Assembly (NCBI GenBank): GCA_030741455.1
Contig: JASLVI010000059.1
Location: 1-8,570, forward strand
Reading direction: 5' to 3'
Length of the DNA stretch: 8,570 bases
From: Candidatus Poseidoniaceae archaeon
GTDB taxonomy: Archaea > Thermoplasmatota > Poseidoniia > Poseidoniales > Poseidoniaceae
Positions 1-6,146 of the stretch are shown in pieces. The notes beneath the pieces are model-generated. The model did no database searches. It was not told the origin of the DNA and saw nothing but the letters and a program-made list of their open reading frames with translations. Each line of letters opens with the position of its first letter. The first letter of the stretch is position 1. The position numbers were made by a program, and so were the translations under genes.

Positions 1-1
1 C

Positions 2-757
2 GAGCCCAACGGCAGAGTCCATACCGTTGACATGGTCGATGAGAGTGTGAAGATCAAGGGCATTGGCGTGTTGAATCCACATCAACGACTAAGCGATGTT
101 GAAATCGGTCAAGAAATTCAAATCGGTTCGAAGACGTTTACTCGTTTGCCCCCACGACTCCCTGAACTTGTCAAAGGCATGAAGCGGAGAGCGCAAACAA
201 TTGGGTCGAAAGATGCTGGTGTCCTCATCGCCCGACTTGGAATCGGACCAGGTGATGTCGTGCTTGAAGCAGGACTCGGTTCGGCAGGTCAATCGATGCA
301 TCTTGCACGAGTGATGGGGGCATCTGGCCATTTAATCACCGTTGAACCTCGACAGGAACATTCAGATGTCGGTCTTGAAAATCTATCAACGCTTTCTCAA
401 GCCTTACCTGAATTTCCAACGCACTCACACATCGATGGTCGAATTGAAGCATCTGTCATTGAGATTGAGGAGATTTCTACCCACGTTGATGCCATTCTTC
501 TCGACTTGCCAGAACACGCTGAAGCCATTCAAGCAGTTGCGCATCTCCTCAAGACTGGAGCGCGTTTATCGTGCTATTGCCCCGTTTCAAGCCAACTTGA
601 GCAGGCCTGGATTACGTGTGAAGAAGTCGGTCTTGAAGTCGAATGGGCTGGAGAAATCATTGAACGTGAATGGGGAAAAGCCAGCAAAGGTGGCGTTCGA
701 CCAGTCAACGGCCCATTCGGCCATACTGCATTCCTTCTCATCGCTCAGAAGAAGTGA
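2..757 (+). CDS. trmI: tRNA (adenine-58-N1)-methyltransferase, 5'-truncated by window edge
   Basis: This is an SAM-dependent methyltransferase that makes m1A58 (in archaea often m1A57 and m1A58) in the tRNA T-loop. The reading frame is open to the left edge. The codons before the first ATG at 32 continue the family's small N-terminal domain (NGRVHTV), so that ATG is probably internal and roughly ten residues lie outside the window. Counting from that ATG, residues 1-45 finish the N-terminal domain. SAM motif I is VLEAGLGSAG at 77-86, and an acidic residue sits at the end of strand 2 (ITVE, E105). The likely catalytic Asp is D158 in LLDLP. The C-terminal signature RPVNGPFGHTAFL closes the fold. 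The usual Tyr of the YPKD motif is replaced by Gly58 (IGSKD). The gene ends in tandem TGA TGA and converges on the surface-protein gene. Identification rests on remembered alignment with Thermus and archaeal TrmI. Confidence 0.87.
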   Translation, partial: EPNGRVHTVDMVDESVKIKGIGVLNPHQRLSDVEIGQEIQIGSKTFTRLPPRLPELVKGMKRRAQTIGSKDAGVLIARLGIGPGDVVLEAGLGSAGQSMHLARVMGASGHLITVEPRQEHSDVGLENLSTLSQALPEFPTHSHIDGRIEASVIEIEEISTHVDAILLDLPEHAEAIQAVAHLLKTGARLSCYCPVSSQLEQAWITCEEVGLEVEWAGEIIEREWGKASKGGVRPVNGPFGHTAFLLIAQKK

Positions 758-760
758 TGA

Positions 761-3700
761 TCAGAACTTGGGAGCTGAACCGTATTCAACGACGCGAATG
801 CTTGAGTCACACGTTGGACAAGTAAATCGGAATGGAGGATCATTTCCGCCAGGAACGGCAAGCCGTGCTTCACAAGAAGGACAGGAAATACGTCGATTGG
901 AATCCATACGACACTCGTTTGGACCCAATGCATATTGCTTGGTTTCCTCCTCTTCTTCCTCTTCTTCTTCATCAACAGGAACGACACTGCGTGGCTTTCG
1001 AAGTCGAATGACCAACACTGCCAATGCAAAGAGCACGTAACCTGCAGCCATTACTTGGAGAGTGGTCTCTTTGCTCAATTCAACACCGAGTAATGTCACA
1101 CCCTGTGGCGGTTGTGGTTCACCCTTGACACTAATCTCCAGAGGATTCGATTCGGCGTTGATGCCACTACCATCGATTTGAATCAATGCTCGTATCCGAA
1201 TCTCGGCAACGGTCGCATCGGGGTTAAGGGCGTCAAATCGAACAACAAAGATCTCAGATGCTCCAGGAGCGAGCGTGAAAGAATCGGTAACTTCGCCAAG
1301 GGAATTATTGAACTTGATATTGAAAACACCATCACCTACACCAACGGTGGTCATTTTACCTGAGATGCCTATGTTTGCAAGATTGGTAATGGTGATCGTT
1401 GTTGATGATCCTCCAAGATATGGAATTGACAATTCACTGTCTGCGAGTGAGATTGAAGCCACAAAATTTGCATCCCATGTCGCATCGATGGTGTAGACGA
1501 CTGCCTCGTTGTGGATTGCATCCGAACGTGCAGTTGAGACTGCTCTAAAGCTGAATGCATTGGTCCCAGCAAGAGCATCCTCTGGAACGTTGCAAACATA
1601 CGGGAGTTGGAATGTCGATTCACCTGGTTGGAGAACAACCGAAGATTCCATTTGACAAGAGAGTCCTACCGAAGAGAGTGAGAAGACATCTGCGCTGTTC
1701 CCCGTATTGATCACAGTAAACGAGCCAGATATTGTACCGCCCGCTACAGTTGGAGAATTATCAGAAAGGACAGTAATGTCAGCACCTGCAGTCATTGGAA
1801 TCAATGTCAAAATTGTGACATCTGTAGAAGATGGGTCGAGTGTTGATGTTGCTACAAGATTAATTGGAAGGCCGCTTGGATTTGCACCAACAGCAGTTTC
1901 ACGTACACTCAATACGACTGATTGTGATTCACCGATTCCGAGAACAACCGAAGTCTTGGAGAGTGAGACCTCGAAATAATTCGAGGTCTCTCCTGCACCG
2001 ATTGAAAGTAAGAATGTATCTTGAAGAGTACCGATGTTTGTCACTTCAACCGTTACGTTCGTCAATGTAGAAGGTCCAGCGATGATTTGGTTGGTGTTCG
2101 GACTGAGTTGCGCCAAGGTTCGATCGATGACCTGAAGTTCAATTGCGAGCAATGCTTCGGTAGTATCGGCAATCAAACGAAGTGTGAGTGCATCGGTTCG
2201 TGCGTTGGTTGCTGCTGATGCTGTAACGCTGAAGGATACATTGTAGACTGAACCTGCTTCGAGAAGATAGCCGTTCACATCAGGCAAACCAGCATTCACA
2301 CCACCAGGCAATCCGGCAATTGTGAAGGTATCGAGCGTAATGTTGGAGGTCCCCTCATTCTCGATTACGATGGTAACAGAGGATTCTTCACCCGATTGAA
2401 CCACAATACGTCCATCCAGTGGACCTTGCAGGCTGAGATCTGCAACCGATTGCACATCAAATTCAACCGATAGGTTCTGTTCAACAAGTGAATCATGCGT
2501 GACGGCAATGAGCCGTTCATACAAGCCAAGCGAGCCTTCAGCAGCAGTCGCTTTCAATGTCCAAATGGCTGATGCATCAGCCGCTACTGAGACCGATGAG
2601 GATCCGTCAAGTACGAGTGAAACAGGTGACGAAGCGTTGCTGCTAATCTGTAAGGAGAACGTCTCCGTTTCGCTTCCAGTATTGAAGACACGGACTTCCA
2701 ACGTGGTTTCAACCCCAGGATCGAGAAGAGTTGCTCCACTCGGCCCTTGCAAGACAAAATCGATTTGGCGGTCAATTTCAAAGGAAAAATCTCGAACAAA
2801 GGAAACGGTCGAATCGGATGAAAGCGTTGATGTGAGTCGAAGCGAGCACACATCACCCACGTTCGCTGCAGTACCAACATCGACCTGGAAAGGTAAGTCC
2901 TGGGATGCACTCACGTCAATTGTCGAAGAGTATGTCAACAGCGACGCTGTACATGGACCGGATAAGACAGACAAGGCGTAATCAAATGATGCTGAAGTCG
3001 TTCCAATATTGGTTAAACGAAGTGTTGTATTGGTCTGCTGTGATGGAATGAAAGCATCACTTGCATTCAAGAAATCAACTTGCAAATCATAATTCGCTTG
3101 AACATCAACAACCATCAGCGTTGATGTTGTGAGGTTACCAAACAATGAACCGGCATAGAGGCGTACACCTGTAGCACCAGGACTTGCATCGGAAGGAATA
3201 GAGATGCGAAGGGTAGCAGTCTGTTGTCCATTCGCTGAAAGATTCTCAATCTGATCGTCCAACCAGCGTACTTCCCAACCAGGCGGGAAGGTTGAATGTT
3301 GGCTCATTGCTTGAATTGCACCAGAAGCTTCCCACGGATAATTGTAGGAAGATGAGCCATTGAAAACAACCTCTGCTGCTGCTTGCTGAAGCGTGAGACG
3401 TAGGGTTGCATCCATCGTCGTATTGTCGGTCAAACCGACGGGTGAATCTCCCGTGAGTGCTGCAAAAAGGACACAAGCAGAGAGATATGATCCTGATGTA
3501 GAAGGATGACTTCCATCTGCAGTATAAAGGCCATAGAAGGTCGATGTTGGCGATAACGGATTACCGCCAGAAGCGACGATGGAATCATGAATGTGCTTGA
3601 ATGCTAGACCGACTGGAGCGATGTAAATCTCTGCAGAAGTTGAGAGCGAAATGTTGTCTCTATAGTCGATATATCCCTCTTCAAGACGGTCTTGCATCAC

Positions 3701-4744
3701 TGTATAATTTGGATAGAGGATTGGATGCATAGTATCCCCACTTCGTCGACCCCAGGTCATGAACAACATCATGGCACCACCCTCTGTATCGACTCGGTCG
3801 GCAAGATGGATGCTTCCATTCTTGCTTGCAAGCCAATCCGAATTGGTGCGTAGGAAACCAGGGAACTGTGATTGATCTTGAAGCACCACCGTATCCCATA
3901 CGCCGGATGCAAGGGAAAGATTCTGAGCACTTCCTGATGTGTTTACATCATTCCAGTGGTTTGCAATCGCCCAACTACCACTGGTGAAATCCGACGTGTT
4001 GCTCGGACTGTGGGCGCTTCGAAGCAATTCTTCAAGCATCGAGGAAAGACTGTTCGCTGAAGTATAGGAGTTTCCAAACATTAGAACATCACTGACTGAA
4101 GCGGACCATGCGGGCGTATTGTTCGTAGTGTTAGATGAATCACTTGACGAGTAGTTTGCCCACCAACCACTGAGATCAGGCTCTTCGCCAACACCAAGGA
4201 GATACGAATCCATGACCGAACCATAGTTGCTTACTGGAATGGAGAGGTCGAGACTTTGGCCTGGTTGCATGGCCAAGAGCCCTTGATCACCAATGCCTGT
4301 AGCATCAAGATATGGGTTGTAAACGATTGCAACACTCACGTATACGTCAATGGATGTTGATGCGCTTCCATCACTTTCATTGACGTAAATTGTAAATTTC
4401 CCATTATCACTTGGCGTTGCTGTTTCAGCAAGATGAACAACAATGGTCGTCGTCGTGTTGTAGGTCGGCAAGACATTTGAAACGGAATTCGATGTTGGTG
4501 TAGCACTCCACAGCGAAGAGAGGCCATCGGTTGTTGTCTCAACATCATACGTTTCAATGGATGAACCGTTGTTTTCAATGGTGAGGGTCAAATTCATTGA
4601 TTCGCCTGGCACGAGTATCATATGACTCATGTCAACTTGCAACTCAATTTCAGGGTCTGCACGTGTTAATTGAGCGAGAGGCGATGCACTTGCAAGGAGC
4701 ATCATTCCTACCAAAACGACCGCACGAATAGAGAGTTGCGACAT
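761..4744 (-). CDS. Giant surface-anchored Ig-like repeat protein with nested SGNH-like domain and cytoplasmic zinc ribbon
   Basis: A 1,327-residue secreted, membrane-anchored protein. Residues 1-20 form a signal peptide (R7, then a hydrophobic stretch to LLASA). About eight CARDB/NEW3-like beta-sandwich repeats follow, roughly at 32-140, 154-198 plus 488-550, 551-660, 661-766, 767-873, 874-985, 986-1088 and 1089-1207. They show the recurrent 'N-x-G-[ST]...D-x-[FY]-x-L...PG' pattern. An SGNH-hydrolase-like domain (about 218-437) interrupts the second repeat. Residues 1228-1247 form one transmembrane helix, followed by RLRKPR as a positive-inside stop. The roughly 80-residue tail has nine consecutive Glu (1259-1267) and a zinc ribbon (C1288, C1291, C1309, C1312). 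I count about 25 N-x-S/T sequons, as expected of a glycosylated archaeal surface protein. Cysteine pairs 598/633 and 1030/1051 could form disulfides. The gene starts 61 nt after metK without an obvious TATA box. The substrate is unknown; polysaccharide ester cleavage or adhesion are guesses. Confidence 0.9.
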   Translation of the reverse strand: MSQLSIRAVVLVGMMLLASASPLAQLTRADPEIELQVDMSHMILVPGESMNLTLTIENNGSSIETYDVETTTDGLSSLWSATPTSNSVSNVLPTYNTTTTIVVHLAETATPSDNGKFTIYVNESDGSASTSIDVYVSVAIVYNPYLDATGIGDQGLLAMQPGQSLDLSIPVSNYGSVMDSYLLGVGEEPDLSGWWANYSSSDSSNTTNNTPAWSASVSDVLMFGNSYTSANSLSSMLEELLRSAHSPSNTSDFTSGSWAIANHWNDVNTSGSAQNLSLASGVWDTVVLQDQSQFPGFLRTNSDWLASKNGSIHLADRVDTEGGAMMLFMTWGRRSGDTMHPILYPNYTVMQDRLEEGYIDYRDNISLSTSAEIYIAPVGLAFKHIHDSIVASGGNPLSPTSTFYGLYTADGSHPSTSGSYLSACVLFAALTGDSPVGLTDNTTMDATLRLTLQQAAAEVVFNGSSSYNYPWEASGAIQAMSQHSTFPPGWEVRWLDDQIENLSANGQQTATLRISIPSDASPGATGVRLYAGSLFGNLTTSTLMVVDVQANYDLQVDFLNASDAFIPSQQTNTTLRLTNIGTTSASFDYALSVLSGPCTASLLTYSSTIDVSASQDLPFQVDVGTAANVGDVCSLRLTSTLSSDSTVSFVRDFSFEIDRQIDFVLQGPSGATLLDPGVETTLEVRVFNTGSETETFSLQISSNASSPVSLVLDGSSSVSVAADASAIWTLKATAAEGSLGLYERLIAVTHDSLVEQNLSVEFDVQSVADLSLQGPLDGRIVVQSGEESSVTIVIENEGTSNITLDTFTIAGLPGGVNAGLPDVNGYLLEAGSVYNVSFSVTASAATNARTDALTLRLIADTTEALLAIELQVIDRTLAQLSPNTNQIIAGPSTLTNVTVEVTNIGTLQDTFLLSIGAGETSNYFEVSLSKTSVVLGIGESQSVVLSVRETAVGANPSGLPINLVATSTLDPSSTDVTILTLIPMTAGADITVLSDNSPTVAGGTISGSFTVINTGNSADVFSLSSVGLSCQMESSVVLQPGESTFQLPYVCNVPEDALAGTNAFSFRAVSTARSDAIHNEAVVYTIDATWDANFVASISLADSELSIPYLGGSSTTITITNLANIGISGKMTTVGVGDGVFNIKFNNSLGEVTDSFTLAPGASEIFVVRFDALNPDATVAEIRIRALIQIDGSGINAESNPLEISVKGEPQPPQGVTLLGVELSKETTLQVMAAGYVLFALAVLVIRLRKPRSVVPVDEEEEEEEEETKQYALGPNECRMDSNRRISCPSCEARLAVPGGNDPPFRFTCPTCDSSIRVVEYGSAPKF
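785..889 (-). other. C-terminal cytoplasmic zinc ribbon of the surface protein (residues about 1286-1320)
   Basis: Two CPxC knuckles (C1288-P-S-C1291 and C1309-P-T-C1312) are separated by 17 residues, with RLAVPGG and PFRFT between them. This is a typical four-Cys zinc ribbon. By topology (signal peptide, one transmembrane helix at 1228-1247, positive RLRKPR on its C-terminal side) it should lie in the cytoplasm. It may bind a protein partner or nucleic acid; the partner is unknown. Confidence 0.75.
944..970 (-). repeat. GAA/GAG trinucleotide run encoding nine glutamates
   Basis: On the minus strand these 27 nt are nine GAR codons in a row (three GAG, six GAA) encoding E1259-E1267, preceded by Asp1258. 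They sit between the transmembrane helix and the zinc ribbon. The tract is a purine-only microsatellite that could change length by slippage in steps of one Glu without a frameshift. Confidence 0.9.
1965..1990. repeat. Perfect 11-bp inverted repeat, 4-nt loop (intragenic hairpin)
   Basis: The left arm GAGACCTCGAA (1965-1975) is the exact reverse complement of the right arm TTCGAGGTCTC (1980-1990), with loop ATAA. It lies inside the sixth Ig-like repeat of the surface-protein gene, encoding ETSNYFEVS. No T-run follows on either strand, so it is not an obvious terminator. Confidence 0.9.
2567..2582. repeat. Perfect 16-bp palindrome
   Basis: GGCTGATGCATCAGCC is exactly self-complementary with no spacer. 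It is intragenic in the surface-protein gene, where part of it encodes ADASA of the fourth Ig-like repeat. It could be a dyad protein site or chance. Confidence 0.85.
3434..4093 (-). other. SGNH/GDSL-hydrolase-like domain (residues about 218-437 of the surface protein)
   Basis: The domain opens with DVLMFGNSYT, matching SGNH block I with nucleophile candidate S226. It continues with W283-D-T-V-V-L-Q-D-Q-S (around 283-292) at the block III position, and ends with DGSHPS, giving the D-x-x-H catalytic pair D410/H413. The pattern 'GNSYT ... VVLQxQS ... DGSHPS..GSYL.A' resembles DUF4886-type SGNH proteins, which lack the classical GxND block. Family members act as esterases or carbohydrate deacetylases. 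The presence of Ser, Asp and His suggests an active enzyme outside the cell. This is motif recognition only, with no structural check. Confidence 0.72.
3801..3825. repeat. Near-perfect hairpin, 10 bp with one bulge
   Basis: GCAAGATGGA (3801-3810) pairs with TCCA (3815-3818) and TCTTGC (3820-3825), with T3819 bulged and a TGCT loop. It lies in the SGNH-like part of the surface-protein gene. It is weaker evidence than the perfect repeat at 1965. Confidence 0.6.
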
Positions 4745-4805
4745 GGGACCAATCCGTGCGAGGTGTTCTCAGCACTTGAGCGAATCGGCTTGAAGCGTGG
4801 AAAGT

Positions 4806-6050
4806 TCACGATTGAAGCAATGTTTGGATTCGAGCCGAATCGATACGCTCCCAGGGGAAGTGGCCTTCGTCTGTTGGGACTCGTCCAAAGTGGCCCCCAG
4901 AGGATGTTTCTCTGTAGATCGGTCGAAGCAAGTCAAGGTCGCGAGCGATTGCAGCAGGTCGGAAATCAAAGGTGGATTCAACTCGCTTAGCGAGTTCCTC
5001 ATCGGAAACAACACCCGTTCCAAAGGAATCGACCATCAAACTCACAGGGTCTGCCACTCCAATGACATACGCCAACTGAATCTCAAATTTGGTCGCCAAT
5101 CCAGCAGCAACAACGTGTTTTGCAGCCCAACGTGCAGCATATGCAGCACTACGATCAACCTTTGACGGATCTTTTCCACTAAAGGCGCCACCACCATGTC
5201 GGCCCATTCCTCCATAGGTATCGACGATGATCTTTCGACCTGTAAGGCCAGCATCTGCGTATGGACCTCCTGGGTCTGCGAATCGTCCAGTTCCATTGAC
5301 GATGAGTTTGTAACCGGGCAGAAGAAGTTCCTGTGGGATGGTTGTTTCAACGACATGCTTTGTAATCGCTTCACGGACATGTGCGAGTTCCTTTTCGACC
5401 GAACCCTCGAATTGGTCCTTCAGATTCTTGTCATGTTGAATGGCGATAACGACCGTATCAACACCAATGATTGAACCATCTTCGTTGTAGGCTACCGTCA
5501 CTTGTGTCTTCCCATCTGGGCGGGACCAAGGTAGAATATTTTCTTCTCGCACGGTCTTTAATCGACGCGATAAGCGCTGTGATAGTGCCGCAGCAAGCGG
5601 GAAGAAGCGACCTTTAAGATCGGCGTATGCTTCTGTTTCATCGCAAGCATAACCGAACATGAGACCTTGATCACCAGCTCCTTGCGAATCGATGTTATCT
5701 CGATCAACACCTTGATTGATGAAAGTCGATTGTGTAGTAACATAAACCAATACATCACAGCGTGAAGTATCGGTTGCATCCATACCGATATCATGCGACG
5801 TGTAGCCAATATCAGCAGCTGCCTTCCGAGCAACGGCTTCGTAATCAGGCGTTTGACCTTCAAGTGAAACTTCACCCGCCAAAACGATGACACTCTTTTC
5901 GGCCATACCTTTGATGCAGGTTTCGACCGCAACTCGAGCGTTTGGATCAACTGCCAAACAAGCATCAACAATCGCGTCTGACACGGCATCGCAGACCTTG
6001 TCCGGATGGCCGGAGGTTACCGATTCGGAACTGAACATCCGTTGTGTCAT
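4806..6050 (-). CDS. metK: S-adenosylmethionine synthetase (methionine adenosyltransferase), bacterial type
   Basis: This cytosolic enzyme makes S-adenosylmethionine from ATP and methionine, releasing phosphate and pyrophosphate; it is normally a tetramer. In 414-residue numbering it has GHPDK at 14-18 (ATP-site His15), the first family signature GAGDQGLMFGYA at 124-135, the LTGRKIIVDTYGG segment (R272, K273) and the second signature GGGAFSGKDPSKVDRS at 286-301 (K293, K297). Length is slightly above the bacterial norm. I chose ATG 6050 over an in-frame GTG at 6071 (+7 residues) because from 6050 the enzyme aligns residue-for-residue with the N-terminus of E. coli MetK up to GHPDK, and a TATA-like box lies 26 nt upstream; ATG 6038 is a third option. 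Most archaea use a very different MAT family, so this gene is probably of bacterial origin. Its product feeds methyltransferases such as TrmI. Confidence 0.96.
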   Translation of the reverse strand: MTQRMFSSESVTSGHPDKVCDAVSDAIVDACLAVDPNARVAVETCIKGMAEKSVIVLAGEVSLEGQTPDYEAVARKAAADIGYTSHDIGMDATDTSRCDVLVYVTTQSTFINQGVDRDNIDSQGAGDQGLMFGYACDETEAYADLKGRFFPLAAALSQRLSRRLKTVREENILPWSRPDGKTQVTVAYNEDGSIIGVDTVVIAIQHDKNLKDQFEGSVEKELAHVREAITKHVVETTIPQELLLPGYKLIVNGTGRFADPGGPYADAGLTGRKIIVDTYGGMGRHGGGAFSGKDPSKVDRSAAYAARWAAKHVVAAGLATKFEIQLAYVIGVADPVSLMVDSFGTGVVSDEELAKRVESTFDFRPAAIARDLDLLRPIYRETSSGGHFGRVPTDEGHFPWERIDSARIQTLLQS

Positions 6051-6072
6051 ACTCTGACCGCTTGGATTCACA

Positions 6073-6080
6073 TTATCAAA
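6073..6080 (-). promoter_or_regulatory. Candidate TATA box for metK
   Basis: On the minus strand this reads TTTGATAA, centred about 26 nt upstream of the ATG at 6050. That is the spacing expected for a leaderless archaeal transcript beginning at the start codon. The match to the archaeal TATA consensus is imperfect, and no Shine-Dalgarno sequence is visible. Confidence 0.4.
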
Positions 6081-6117
6081 GGTTTGGTTTTTTGAAGGAA
6101 TTGTTTTTGGCGATTGC

Positions 6118-6124
6118 TATTTTA
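6118..6124 (+). promoter_or_regulatory. Candidate TATA box for aspS
   Basis: TATTTTA is centred 26 nt upstream of the aspS ATG (6147), fitting leaderless transcription. An AGGA at 6137-6140, six nt before the ATG, is a weak alternative ribosome-binding site. Together with the box at 6073-6080 it gives a divergent promoter pair inside about 96 nt. Confidence 0.45.
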
Positions 6125-6146
6125 GGAACATCGGACAGGATTTGCC

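Noticed and set aside
944..970. Pyrimidine-rich + strand run as a transcription terminator for trmI
   Set aside because: It lies nearly 190 nt past the stop, contains no run of five or more T, and is explained by coding for polyglutamate on the other strand.
342..1040. Long + strand open frame (232 codons) spanning the end of trmI and the C-terminal end of the surface gene
   Set aside because: It overlaps trmI out of frame, and its serine run is only the complement of the GAR/Glu tract. It has no recognisable domain or start signal.
2499..2981. 160-codon + strand open frame antisense to the surface-protein gene
   Set aside because: It is low-complexity Ser/Thr/Glu-rich and mirrors the opposite strand's codon bias. 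No motif or start context; a shadow frame.
3101..3128. 9-bp inverted repeat AACATCAAC/GTTGATGTT with a 10-nt loop
   Set aside because: The arms arise from common Val-Asp-type codons, and the chance expectation is not low enough to stand out.
3953..3984. 8-bp inverted repeat CCAGTGGT/ACCACTGG with a 16-nt loop
   Set aside because: With such a long loop about two are expected by chance in this window.
4980..4996. 7-bp stem with a 3-nt loop (AACTCGC/GCGAGTT) inside metK
   Set aside because: A few stems of this size are expected by chance in a window this long, and no T-run or gene boundary is nearby.
5558..5989. 143-codon minus-strand frame inside metK
   Set aside because: It is out of frame with a gene carrying both MetK signatures; its sequence shows no domain.
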